From: Cyanobium sp. NIES-981
GTDB taxonomy: Bacteria > Cyanobacteriota > Cyanobacteriia > PCC-6307 > Cyanobiaceae
Assembly (NCBI RefSeq): GCF_900088535.1
Contig: NZ_LT578417.1
Coordinates: 682,001-746,000, forward strand
Length of the DNA stretch: 64,000 nt
Direction of reading: 5' to 3'
The translations under genes were made by a program, and so were the position numbers. Below, one piece after another: positions 28,516-36,303 of the stretch (position 1 is the first letter of the stretch; the number at the start of each line of letters is the position of its first letter). Below the pieces are notes generated by a model. That model did not search any database. It was not told the origin of the DNA and saw nothing but the letters and a program-made list of their open reading frames with translations.

Positions 28516-29476
28516 GGTCCACCATCGGCCGTGGTCCCAGCTGGGTGACCACCTGGCCGGCGCAGAGGGACCCCAGCCGGCCGCAGCGGGCGGCATCCCA
28601 CCCCTGGGCCAGCCCATGCAGGAAGCCGGCGGCGTAGAGGTCGCCGGCACCGGTGGTGTCCACCAGGGGGCCCAGCTTGAAGGGATCGATGGTGTGGGTG
28701 TCGGGGCCGTCGAGCACCACCGAGCCGAGGGCGCTGCGGGTGAGGGCCGCGATGCGGCAGCGGCCCCGCACCTGCTCCAGGGCCGCCTCGAAGCTGTCGG
28801 TCTCGTAGAGGGCCGTGATCTCCATCTCGTTGGCGAAGAGCACGTCGACGTGGCCGTCGACCAGCTCCTGGAAACTGGCGCGGTGGCGCTCCACGCAGAA
28901 GGCGTCGGAGAGACTCAGGGCCACCTGGCCGCCGTGGGAGCGCGCCACCTCGGCGGCGGCGATGAAGGCCTGTTTGGCAGCGTCGCTGTCCCAGAGGTAG
29001 CCCTCCAGATAGAGCAGCCGGGCCTCGGCCACCATCGAGAGGTCGAGATCGGCCGGATCGAGCCCCACGGAGGCGCCCAGGTAGGTGCACATGGTGCGCT
29101 GGGCATCCGGAGTCACCAGGATCAGGCAGCGGGCGGTGGAGGGTCCCTCCGTGGCCGCCGGTGTTTCGAAGCGGGCGCCCACGGCGCGGATGTCATGGGC
29201 AAAGATGCCGCCGAGCTGGTCGTCGCGCACCCGGCCGATGAAACCGGCCCTGCCGCCCAGCTGGGCGATGCCGGCCAGGGTGTTGGCGGCGGATCCGCCG
29301 GAGGTCTCGAGGCCCGCTCCCACGCTGGCGTAGAGCCGCTCCGCCCTGGCCTCATCCACCAGGGCCATGGTGCCCTTGGTGAGGCCATGGTCGGCGAGGA
29401 AGGCGTCGTCGGCCTGCACGAGCACATCCACGATGGCGTTGCCGATGCCGACGACATCGAGGCTTTTGGTGGGCAT
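28469..29476 (-). CDS. PfkB-family kinase, probable adenosine kinase
   Basis: 335 residues from ATG 29476. Ribokinase fold: N-terminal LDVVGIGNAIVDVLVQADD, GGSAANTLAGIAQLGG (first PfkB signature), VALSLSDAFCVERHRASFQE, and DTTGAGDLYAAGFLHGLAQ with the catalytic GAGD Asp. The substrate-binding N-terminal residues and the 11-bp spacing after purA favour adenosine to AMP phosphorylation, but sugar or nucleoside specificity cannot be proved. It ends the proS-psb27-purA run. Confidence 0.85.
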   Translation of the reverse strand: MPTKSLDVVGIGNAIVDVLVQADDAFLADHGLTKGTMALVDEARAERLYASVGAGLETSGGSAANTLAGIAQLGGRAGFIGRVRDDQLGGIFAHDIRAVGARFETPAATEGPSTARCLILVTPDAQRTMCTYLGASVGLDPADLDLSMVAEARLLYLEGYLWDSDAAKQAFIAAAEVARSHGGQVALSLSDAFCVERHRASFQELVDGHVDVLFANEMEITALYETDSFEAALEQVRGRCRIAALTRSALGSVVLDGPDTHTIDPFKLGPLVDTTGAGDLYAAGFLHGLAQGWDAARCGRLGSLCAGQVVTQLGPRPMVDLKALMETHCRADQAA

Positions 29477-29487
29477 GGGGAAAGAGG

Positions 29488-30807
29488 TCAGACGCTGAGC
29501 AGGGCCCGCTTGGGACCGTGGATCGGATCCTCCACCACGATCGTCTGATCGCGGTCGGCACCCAACGACACGATGGCGATCGGCACCTCCATCAGTTCGG
29601 CGAGGAAGCGCAGATAGCTCATGGCGGTGGCGGGCAGATCCTCCAGGCTGCGGCAGTCGGCCGTGGAGGTCTGCCAGCCGGGCAGGGTCTCGTACACCGG
29701 CCGGCAGCGGGCGAACACCTCGGCGCTGCTGGGGAAGTGCTCGATGCGCTCCCCGTCGAGGTCGTAGGCCACACACACCTTGATGGCGTCGAGCTCGTCC
29801 AGCACGTCAAGCTTGGTGATGGCCAGGCAGTCCAGACCGTTCACCTCCACCGCGTAGCGGCCGATCACGCCGTCGAACCAGCCGCAGCGGCGACGCCGGC
29901 CGGTGGTGGTGCCGTACTCGCCGCCCCGGTCGCAGAGGTGGTCGTTGAGGCTGCCGTCCAGCTCGGTGGGGAAGGGCCCCTCGCCCACCCGGGTGGTGTA
30001 GGCCTTGGCCACGCCGATCACCCGGTCGATCAGGGTGGGGCCGACCCCGGCACCGATGCAGGCCCCCCCGCTCACCGGGTTGGAGGAGGTGACGTAGGGG
30101 TAGGTGCCGTGGTCGAGGTCGAGCAGGGTGCCCTGGGCTCCCTCGAACAGGATGTTCTGGCGGGCGCGGGCGGCCTCGTGGATGGTGCGGGTGCAGTCCA
30201 CCACATGGGGGGCCAGGCGCTGGCCATAGCCGAGATACTCGGCCACCACCGCCTCGAAGTCGAGCGGCTCGATGCCGTAGAGCTTGGTGAGGATCTCGTT
30301 CTTCTCGGCCAGGGGGCCGCTGAGGCGGTCGCGCAGCCGGTGCTCGTCGAGCAGATCGATGATGCGGATGCCGTTGCGCTCCGACTTGTCGGCATAGGTG
30401 GGGCCGATGCCCCGGCCGGTGGTGCCGATGCGGCGGTCGCCCCGCCGCTGCTCCATCGCCTGGTCCAGCAGGCGGTGGTAGGGCATGGTCACGTGGGCGG
30501 TGGAGGCCAGCCGCAGGCCCGAGATGTCGATGCCGAAGTCGGCGAGCATGTCGAGCTCCTCGAGCATCACCCGCGGATCCACCACGGTGCCGGAGCCGAT
30601 CAGGCAGACGGTGTCGGGATAGAGGATGCCCGAGGGGATCAGGTGCAGCTTCAGCACCTTCTCATCCACCACGATCGTGTGGCCGGCGTTGACGCCGCCC
30701 TGGTAGCGCACCACCACATCGGCGGAGCGGCTCAGCAGATCGGTGATCTTGCCCTTTCCCTCGTCACCCCACTGCGCACCGATGACGACGACGTTGGCCA
30801 AGGACAC
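29488..30807 (-). CDS. purA: adenylosuccinate synthetase
   Basis: 439 residues; joins IMP and aspartate with GTP, the first committed step to AMP. Motifs: [20 protein letters not shown] with the catalytic Asp and phosphate loop, [13 protein letters not shown] with the catalytic His, and [20 protein letters not shown]. Start codon is GTG 30807 (VSLANVVV). Full length. The adenosine kinase-like gene follows by 11 bp, which couples de novo AMP synthesis to salvage; psb27 lies 89 bp upstream. Confidence 0.98.
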   Translation of the reverse strand: MSLANVVVIGAQWGDEGKGKITDLLSRSADVVVRYQGGVNAGHTIVVDEKVLKLHLIPSGILYPDTVCLIGSGTVVDPRVMLEELDMLADFGIDISGLRLASTAHVTMPYHRLLDQAMEQRRGDRRIGTTGRGIGPTYADKSERNGIRIIDLLDEHRLRDRLSGPLAEKNEILTKLYGIEPLDFEAVVAEYLGYGQRLAPHVVDCTRTIHEAARARQNILFEGAQGTLLDLDHGTYPYVTSSNPVSGGACIGAGVGPTLIDRVIGVAKAYTTRVGEGPFPTELDGSLNDHLCDRGGEYGTTTGRRRRCGWFDGVIGRYAVEVNGLDCLAITKLDVLDELDAIKVCVAYDLDGERIEHFPSSAEVFARCRPVYETLPGWQTSTADCRSLEDLPATAMSYLRFLAELMEVPIAIVSLGADRDQTIVVEDPIHGPKRALLSV

Positions 30808-30896
30808 AGCGGCCCGCAGCCGCTTCAGAGCACAACTGCAGAGACTCTCAGATCGAGGCCCCGTTCGTCAAAACCGGGACGTTGCCGGGGCTTCCC

Positions 30897-31328
30897 TCAG
30901 GCGCCGCGCACCACCCCGCGCTCGGCCTTCTGCAGCTCCTTGGTGATCCGCTCCCGCAGCGCCTCGGGCACCGGACGGTTGGGGTAGTTGGCGTAGTGAC
31001 CGGCCAGGGAATTGAGGGCGGTCTGCATGGTGGTGAAGGAGGCCAGACCGTGCACCGACGTGCGGGGGCGGTAGCGGGCCATGTAGTCGTTGATCAGGCC
31101 GCGGGCCTCGGTTTCGGCCTCGGCCCGGCCCGGGTCATCAGCCGGGAGGCTCACCGTGGCGATCAGGGCGTCGGCCACGGCCACCGTGTCATCCACGTAG
31201 TTGCCGGTGAGGCTCTGGTTGCTGCTGCAGCCCGTCAGCAGCAGGCAGGCGGCCAGGCAGGCGGCGAGAAGGGCGCGGCTCCAGTTCCCCAGCAGACGGC
31301 GCACCGGGTTGAGGATCACAGCGGCCAT
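30897..31328 (-). CDS. psb27: photosystem II assembly lipoprotein Psb27
   Basis: 143 residues. Lumenal lipoprotein that binds CP43 in PSII intermediates before the oxygen-evolving cluster is built. The signal peptide ends in a lipobox LLTGC with C34 as the lipidated residue. The mature four-helix domain shows GNYVDDTVAVADALIATVSL, ARGLINDYMARYRPRTSVHG, and FTTMQTALNSLAGHYANYPN. Length and helix pattern are typical. It lies between proS (24 bp) and purA (89 bp), so its expression may follow housekeeping genes. Confidence 0.96.
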   Translation of the reverse strand: MAAVILNPVRRLLGNWSRALLAACLAACLLLTGCSSNQSLTGNYVDDTVAVADALIATVSLPADDPGRAEAETEARGLINDYMARYRPRTSVHGLASFTTMQTALNSLAGHYANYPNRPVPEALRERITKELQKAERGVVRGA

Positions 31329-31352
31329 CGAGGAGAAGCGGGTGGGTCGATC

Positions 31353-33200
31353 CTACGGATCGCCATCCATGGGGTCGTTCGCCAGTCCGCGCCGCTCCCG
31401 GGCCAGGGCGGGAAGCAGCTGCTCCAGCAGGGCCTCGGCGGCAAGGTCGACGCGGCTGCCATCCTCCCGGCGCACCAGTTCCACCTGGCCGTCCGGGGCA
31501 CCCCGCCCCACCACCACCCGCCAGGGGATGCCGATCAGATCGGCGTCCTTGAATTTCACCCCGGCCCGCTCGCTGCGGTCATCCAGCAGGGTGTCCACAC
31601 CGGCCTGCCGCAGCGTGGCGTACACCTGCTCGCCGAGGGCCGTCTGGGTGGGATCGGCGCCATTGGCCACCACCACGATCACCTCGAACGGGGCGATCGG
31701 CGTGGGCCAGCGGATGCCGTTGCCGTCGTGGTGCTGCTCCACCGCCGCCTGCGCGAGCCGTGACACGCCGATGCCGTAGCAGCCCATCCAGAGGGGTTCC
31801 TCCTCACCGGATTCATTGGTGAAGTTCGCGGCCATGGCCGCCGAGTACTTGCGGCCCAGCTGGAAGATGTGGCCCACCTCGATGCCCCGGCTGGAGTGCA
31901 GACACTGCTCCGGGTCGTGCACGCAGCGATCACCGGGCTGGGCGGACCGCAGGTCCAGCGCCTCGGGCAGGGGGCCGAGCGCGTCCCAGGTGGCGCCGCG
32001 CCGGTGGTGATCCACCTGGTTGGCGCCGCACACGAAGGCGGGCAGCGCCGCGGCGGTGTGGTCCGCCAGGCGCAGGAAGCGGGGGATCCAGTGCCGGGCA
32101 CCCTCGAGAAGATCGTCGGGGAGGTCGGGGCCGAGGAAGCCGAAGGGCAGGGGAGCGAGACCCTCCCGGCTGAGGGCGTCCTCCGTGAGGGGCGTGATGT
32201 CGAGCAGGGTGCCGTGGTGCTCACCGCAGCGCTGGCTGACGCCATTGGCCAGCTTCACCTCGTTGAGTTGCTGGTCGCCCCGCAGGCTCACCAGCAGGGG
32301 CTGGCTGCGGCCGTCCTCGAAGCGGGCCAGCAGCAGCAGCACCTTCACCAGCTGGCTGGGATGGAGTCCGTGGGCGGCGGTGAGCGTGTCGATCGCGCCC
32401 TGGGCCGGGGTGGGGAACAGCTCCCCCGAGCCCCCGGCCCGGGGGCCGCCGGGGAGGGGCACAGGCTCGGGCGCCAGGGAGACGGCCCGCTCCTGGTTGG
32501 CCGCGTAGCGCCCGTCCGCACTGCTGAGCACCAGGTCCTCGCCGGCCTCGGCCGTCACCATGAATTCCTGGCTGGCCGAGCCGCCGATGGCGCCGCTGTC
32601 GGCCTCCACGGCCACGGCCCGCAGGCCGCAGCGGCGGAAGATGCGGGTGTAGGCCGCGTCCATGGCGGCGTAGGTCTCGCGCAGCGAGGCCTCGTCGGCG
32701 TGGAAGGAATAGGCATCCTTCATGATGAATTCGCGCCCACGCATCAGGCCGAACCGCGGACGGATCTCGTCGCGGAACTTGGTCTGGATCTGATACAGGG
32801 TCACCGGCAGCTGCCGGTAGGAGCGCAGCAGATCGGCGGCCAGGGCCGTGACCACCTCCTCGTGGGTGGGCCCCAACCCCATCTCCCGGCCCTGGCGGTC
32901 CTCCAGGTGGAACATGATCCCCTCGCCATCGGTGTAACCGCTCCAGCGGCCGCTGCGCTGCCAGAGTTCGGCCGGCTGCATCTGGGGAAGGAGGGTTTCC
33001 AGAGCCCCGATGGCGTCGAGTTCCTCCCGCACGATCGCGGACACCTTGCGGAGCACCCGCCAGAGCAGGGGAAGGTAGGCGTAGATGCCGCTGCCGATCC
33101 GGCGCATGTAGCCCGCCCTCAGCAGCAGCTTGTGGGAGGGGATTTCAGCCTCGGCGGGATCATCCCGCAGCGTCACCAGCATCAGGCGGGAGACGCGCAT
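31353..33200 (-). CDS. proS: prolyl-tRNA synthetase
   Basis: 615 residues from ATG 33200 (MRVSRLMLVTLRDDPAEAE). Class II synthetase of the bacterial long form: motif 1 region (AGYMRRIGSGIYAYLPLLWR), motif 2 (QTKFRDEIRPRFGLMRGREF, then IMKDAYSFH), an editing (INS) domain between motifs 2 and 3 (about residues 220-400), motif 3 (WMGCYGIGVSRL) and an anticodon-binding domain near the C-terminus (DDRSERAGVKFKDADLIGIP). First gene of the minus-strand run with psb27, purA and a PfkB kinase. Confidence 0.98.
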   Translation of the reverse strand: MRVSRLMLVTLRDDPAEAEIPSHKLLLRAGYMRRIGSGIYAYLPLLWRVLRKVSAIVREELDAIGALETLLPQMQPAELWQRSGRWSGYTDGEGIMFHLEDRQGREMGLGPTHEEVVTALAADLLRSYRQLPVTLYQIQTKFRDEIRPRFGLMRGREFIMKDAYSFHADEASLRETYAAMDAAYTRIFRRCGLRAVAVEADSGAIGGSASQEFMVTAEAGEDLVLSSADGRYAANQERAVSLAPEPVPLPGGPRAGGSGELFPTPAQGAIDTLTAAHGLHPSQLVKVLLLLARFEDGRSQPLLVSLRGDQQLNEVKLANGVSQRCGEHHGTLLDITPLTEDALSREGLAPLPFGFLGPDLPDDLLEGARHWIPRFLRLADHTAAALPAFVCGANQVDHHRRGATWDALGPLPEALDLRSAQPGDRCVHDPEQCLHSSRGIEVGHIFQLGRKYSAAMAANFTNESGEEEPLWMGCYGIGVSRLAQAAVEQHHDGNGIRWPTPIAPFEVIVVVANGADPTQTALGEQVYATLRQAGVDTLLDDRSERAGVKFKDADLIGIPWRVVVGRGAPDGQVELVRREDGSRVDLAAEALLEQLLPALARERRGLANDPMDGDP

Positions 33201-33345
33201 GGCAAAGAGCTCGGGGAGGGCGGAAACTACCACCGCTGCGCCGCTGGCCCCTGCCCCACAGCCCGGCGGGATGGGGGAGGTGGACTGACTGGGGGAAGGG
33301 GGGTGCACGACGGTCGCGGCCGCCACTGCACCCGCCCGGGAACTC

Positions 33346-33354
33346 TGCTAATTT
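33346..33354 (+). promoter_or_regulatory. candidate extended -10 promoter
   Basis: TG-C-TAATTT lies 17-25 bases before the ATG at 33371 and resembles an extended -10 element (TGnTATAAT). No -35 match is seen at 17 bases. If correct, transcription starts near 33361 and the second in-frame ATG (33389) would have the more usual leader length. Confidence 0.35.
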
Positions 33355-33370
33355 CAAGGTTCTGTCCAGA

Positions 33371-33916
33371 ATGTCCCATTCGGGTCTCATGATCACCAGC
33401 CCCAGCGAAGGCGGCTTCAAGGCGGAGCTCAGGGGGCCTGGAGCATCCGCAGCCGTGCCGTCTGCCGCGGGCGCCAGCCCCGGCCTGGCCGGCCTCGGCA
33501 GCTCGCCGGAATCCGGAGGAGGGGAGACCCTGATCGGCATCGACGAGGTGCAGAAGACCCTGAACCGTTCCCGCGCCTCGGTGTACCGCTACACGAACAC
33601 CGATCCACGCAACCTCAATCCCCCCTTCAACCCGCGACGCCTCAACCCGGAATACCGCAGCGATCAGAAGGATCCCCTGCTCTTTCATCCCCACGAGGTG
33701 GCCCGCTTCGCCCGCGATGTCCTGCGGATCAAGGAAGTCACCGTGGAGGTGCTGAACTCGCCCTCCACCGCCACCCAGCAGCTGCTCGGCGCCATCCTCG
33801 AGGAACTGCGCACCATCCGGAGCCAGCTGGACCGGCTCGAAGGGCCTGCCGCCAGGCCCGTCGGCCCCACCGAGCTGGCGCCGCGCCTCGAGCCCCAGTC
33901 CCGGCCGGCGGCCTGA
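33371..33916 (+). CDS. putative DNA-binding protein with MerR/resolvase-like HTH
   Basis: 181 residues (or 175 from ATG 33389). After a low-complexity N-terminal 45 residues it has ETLIGIDEVQKTLNRSRASV and YRYTNTDPRNLNPPFNPRRL, a winged-helix-like unit similar to MerR or excisionase HTHs. A helical region follows (HPHEVARFARDVLRIKEVTV, LLGAILEELRTIRSQLDRLE) that could be a coiled-coil dimer. No catalytic resolvase domain is seen. It is probably a small regulator or nucleoid protein; the target is unknown. Divergent from proS. Confidence 0.6.
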   Translation: MSHSGLMITSPSEGGFKAELRGPGASAAVPSAAGASPGLAGLGSSPESGGGETLIGIDEVQKTLNRSRASVYRYTNTDPRNLNPPFNPRRLNPEYRSDQKDPLLFHPHEVARFARDVLRIKEVTVEVLNSPSTATQQLLGAILEELRTIRSQLDRLEGPAARPVGPTELAPRLEPQSRPAA

Positions 33917-34044
33917 CATTCCATCCTTCAAGGTGCCAGGATTGGGGCAACCTTTCTGCCCACTCAGGTTTCGGTCTCCAACCGCCGCACGGTCCGGCGC
34001 CCTCGCCCCCTGGCCTGGGTAGCGCCGCGGCTCAGACCACCTCC

Positions 34045-34362
34045 ATGACCCAATCCGCCCTGCCCCAACGCCCTGCCGACGGTTCCCTGACCAGGCACGG
34101 CAGTCCTGCCGAAACCGAGCCACCGCAAGCAGCGCCCTCGGATTCCACCGAGGACCCCCACAGTCCGGGGCCCCAACCCCTCGACTTCCTGATCGGCAGC
34201 CTGATCGGACTGCTGACAGCCATTGTTCCCCTGGCCACCGTGATGGCAGGCCGTCCGACTCCGCCGGGTCCCGCTCTCTTCTATGGATCTCAGCCAACTG
34301 CCGGCATCCCCAGCACCCGGGCTGGTGAACCTGGTGGTGGAGATCCCGGCCGGCAGCCGTAA
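34045..34362 (+). CDS. small single-pass membrane protein overlapping ppa
   Basis: 105 residues from ATG 34045. A polar Ser/Pro/Glu-rich N-terminus precedes a membrane helix, [20 protein letters not shown], and a short Pro-rich tail. No family recognised. The frame continues 80 bases into ppa in a different frame, so the last 26 residues share DNA with the start of the pyrophosphatase. The helix lies entirely before the overlap, which supports the gene being real. Confidence 0.55.
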   Translation: MTQSALPQRPADGSLTRHGSPAETEPPQAAPSDSTEDPHSPGPQPLDFLIGSLIGLLTAIVPLATVMAGRPTPPGPALFYGSQPTAGIPSTRAGEPGGGDPGRQP

Positions 34363-34807
34363 CAAGTACGAGTACAACGCCGCCGCCGGCGTGATGGCCC
34401 TCGACCGGGTGCTGCACTCCTCCGTGCGCTACCCCTTCGACTACGGCTTCGTGCCCAACACCCTGGCCGACGACGGCGCCCCGCTGGACGCCATGGTGAT
34501 CATGGAGGAGCCCACCTTTGCCGGCTGTCTGATCCGCTCCAGGCCGATCGGCATCCTCGACATGGTGGATTCCGGGGCCCATGACGGCAAGCTGTTGTGC
34601 GTGCCGGAGGCCGGCTTCCGGCATCAGCAGATCCGCTCGATCCGCCAGATCGCACCGAACACGCTGGAGGAGGTGGCGGAGTTCTTCCGCACCTACAAGA
34701 ACATGGAAGGCCGGGTGACCCAGATCCAGGGCTGGCTTGATGCCGATGCTGTGCCGGCGCTGCTGGAGCACTGCATCGGGGCTGCCGAGCAGGGCGGGGG
34801 CAGCTAG
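34283..34807 (+). CDS. ppa: family I inorganic pyrophosphatase with an altered active site
   Basis: 174 residues of the cyanobacterial/plastid-type soluble PPase: [72 protein letters not shown]. The signature normally D-G-D-P-x-D reads DGAPLD (D64, A66, D69), so the Asp equivalent to E. coli D67 is Ala; other active-site positions (E20, K28, E30, R42, D64, D69, the later Asp pair and Lys) are kept. It may have reduced or altered activity. Its TAG stop shares CTAG with the convergent methyltransferase. Confidence 0.95.
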   Translation: MDLSQLPASPAPGLVNLVVEIPAGSRNKYEYNAAAGVMALDRVLHSSVRYPFDYGFVPNTLADDGAPLDAMVIMEEPTFAGCLIRSRPIGILDMVDSGAHDGKLLCVPEAGFRHQQIRSIRQIAPNTLEEVAEFFRTYKNMEGRVTQIQGWLDADAVPALLEHCIGAAEQGGGS

Positions 34808-35466
34808 GCGGCCCGTTGCAGCAGAAAGCCCTCATAGCCGAGGGCCTGGAACACCCTGGCGGGATCGCTGAATCCGGCGGCATTCACCAGAGCCGTGAGC
34901 CGTGCTGTGCCGATCGGGTGGAGGCCATGGGTGAGGGCCGAGAGCTCCCCATCCGCTGCCGGCAGGCCGCTGGCCTTCTGGAAGCCGAGCCAGGCCGCGT
35001 CCACCTGGGCCTGCAGCGGTGAGCGCTCCGGTGCCATCAGATCGACAAGCACCAGCTGGCCACCGGGCTCGAGGCTGCGGGCCAGGGCACTCAGAAAGGC
35101 CAGTTTGGTGCCGTCATCCGGCAACGACTGCAGCACCAACACCGAGAGCGCCCCGGCGAAACAGGCATCGGCCTGCAGTTCCTCCACCCGGGACTGACGC
35201 CAGACGATGCCGGCCTCCCCCAGCCGCTGCTGCGCCTCGGCAAGCATCTCGGCCGAGGGGTCGATGGCGGTCACCCGCCAGTCCGGACGCTGGGCCCTGG
35301 CCTCCACGAGCTCGGCGCCGGTGCCGCACCCCGCCACCAGCACCTGGGCCCCGGCCCGACCGGCCTTCGGCGAGGCGGCCAGCAGGGCCACGGCCAGCCG
35401 GGCCAGGCTGGCGTAGCCAGGAATCAACTGCTGCACGACCAGGTCGTACCCCTGCGGAACCGCCAA
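34804..35466 (-). CDS. class I SAM-dependent methyltransferase
   Basis: 220 residues from TTG 35466, the only start codon between an in-frame stop and the fold. Motif [17 protein letters not shown], motif [22 protein letters not shown], and [15 protein letters not shown] identify the seven-stranded SAM-binding fold. The N-terminal cap ([20 protein letters not shown]) and helical C-terminus resemble UbiE/Trans-aconitate-type small-molecule methyltransferases. Substrate unknown. Convergent with ppa, divergent from the ferredoxin gene. Confidence 0.85.
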   Translation of the reverse strand: MAVPQGYDLVVQQLIPGYASLARLAVALLAASPKAGRAGAQVLVAGCGTGAELVEARAQRPDWRVTAIDPSAEMLAEAQQRLGEAGIVWRQSRVEELQADACFAGALSVLVLQSLPDDGTKLAFLSALARSLEPGGQLVLVDLMAPERSPLQAQVDAAWLGFQKASGLPAADGELSALTHGLHPIGTARLTALVNAAGFSDPARVFQALGYEGFLLQRAA

Positions 35467-35549
35467 GAACTCGCAACAACTGCGTCGATGCTAGGCAGGG
35501 GGCCCCTGGGGGCCTTAAGTTTGCGGGCGCGTTTCATCCCTGACCGGCC

Positions 35550-35909
35550 GTGCCCACCATCCGATTCGAACAGGAAGGCCAGCAGGTCGGTTGCATCGAG
35601 GGGGCGAACCTCCGCAAGGCGGCCCTGGATGCCGGGATCAATCCCTACAAGGGCCTCAACAACGTCAACAACTGCGGCGGCCTCGGCCAGTGCGGCACCT
35701 GTGTGATGGAGGTGGTTGAAGGCATGCAGAACCTCTCGCCCCGCAGCGATGTCGAGGAGGTCTACCTGGCCGACCGACCCGCCAACTACCGCCTGAGCTG
35801 CCGCACCAGCGTCAACGGCGATGTGACCGTGCGCACCCGCCCCGCCGATGCCGTCGGCAAGGGAAGCAACAGTCTGGTGGGTGCCCTCAAGGCCCTGGTG
35901 GGCCGCTGA
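35550..35909 (+). CDS. [2Fe-2S] ferredoxin, C-x5-C-x2-C type
   Basis: 119 residues from GTG 35550. Cluster ligands C42, C48, C51 and C84 give C-x5-C-x2-C-x32-C, the spacing of adrenodoxin/bacterial ferredoxins, unlike the C-x4-C-x2-C of photosynthetic PetF. The fold is otherwise typical (IEGANLRKAALDAGINPYKG, NCGGLGQCGTCVMEVV, YRLSCRTSV). It ends with a basic Gly/Leu tail. It is probably a low-abundance electron carrier for a specific enzyme. The ArsC/Spx-like gene follows by 37 bp. Confidence 0.9.
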   Translation: MPTIRFEQEGQQVGCIEGANLRKAALDAGINPYKGLNNVNNCGGLGQCGTCVMEVVEGMQNLSPRSDVEEVYLADRPANYRLSCRTSVNGDVTVRTRPADAVGKGSNSLVGALKALVGR

Positions 35910-35946
35910 CCGGCCGGGCCAACGGCGGCCGAAGCACTGCATCGCC

Positions 35947-36303
35947 ATGGGCGGGATCAGGCTCTACAGCTATGCCGGCTGCAGCACGTGCCGCAAGGCT
36001 TTGCGCTGGCTCGAGGAGCGGGGTGTGACGACCCCACCGATCGACATCACCCAGCAGCCCCCCAGCCGCGGGGAGCTGGAGCAGGCGCTCGCCCAGCTCG
36101 GTCGCCAGCGCCTGTTCAACACCAGCGGCCAGAGCTACCGCAGCCTCGGGGCCGCCGCGGTGAAGGCCATGGATGACCACGAGGCGCTGGAGGCCCTCGC
36201 CGCCGATGGGAAGCTGATCAAGCGGCCGTTTCTGATCACCGACGCAGGCCGAATCCTGACGGGCTTCAAGCCCGAGGAGTGGGAGGCTCTGCTGGCGGAC
36301 TGA
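35947..36303 (+). CDS. ArsC/Spx-family thioredoxin-fold protein
   Basis: 118 residues from ATG 35947. YSYAGCSTCRKALRWL gives a C12-x-x-C15 motif; PSRGELEQALAQLG, RSLGAAAVKAM and KRPFLITDAGRILTGFKPEE are typical of the ArsC/Spx/YffB family. Members are arsenate reductases, transcriptional redox regulators or of unknown role. The RP in KRPFLI is the conserved arsenate-binding Arg, but the thiol pair is Spx-like, so function is open. Its last 38 bases overlap the convergent gene. Confidence 0.86.
   Translation: MGGIRLYSYAGCSTCRKALRWLEERGVTTPPIDITQQPPSRGELEQALAQLGRQRLFNTSGQSYRSLGAAAVKAMDDHEALEALAADGKLIKRPFLITDAGRILTGFKPEEWEALLAD

Noticed and set aside
33917-34044. GGGCA-TGCCC hairpin as a terminator for the DNA-binding protein gene
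   Set aside because: The stem is only five pairs and is not followed by a T-run; too weak to call.
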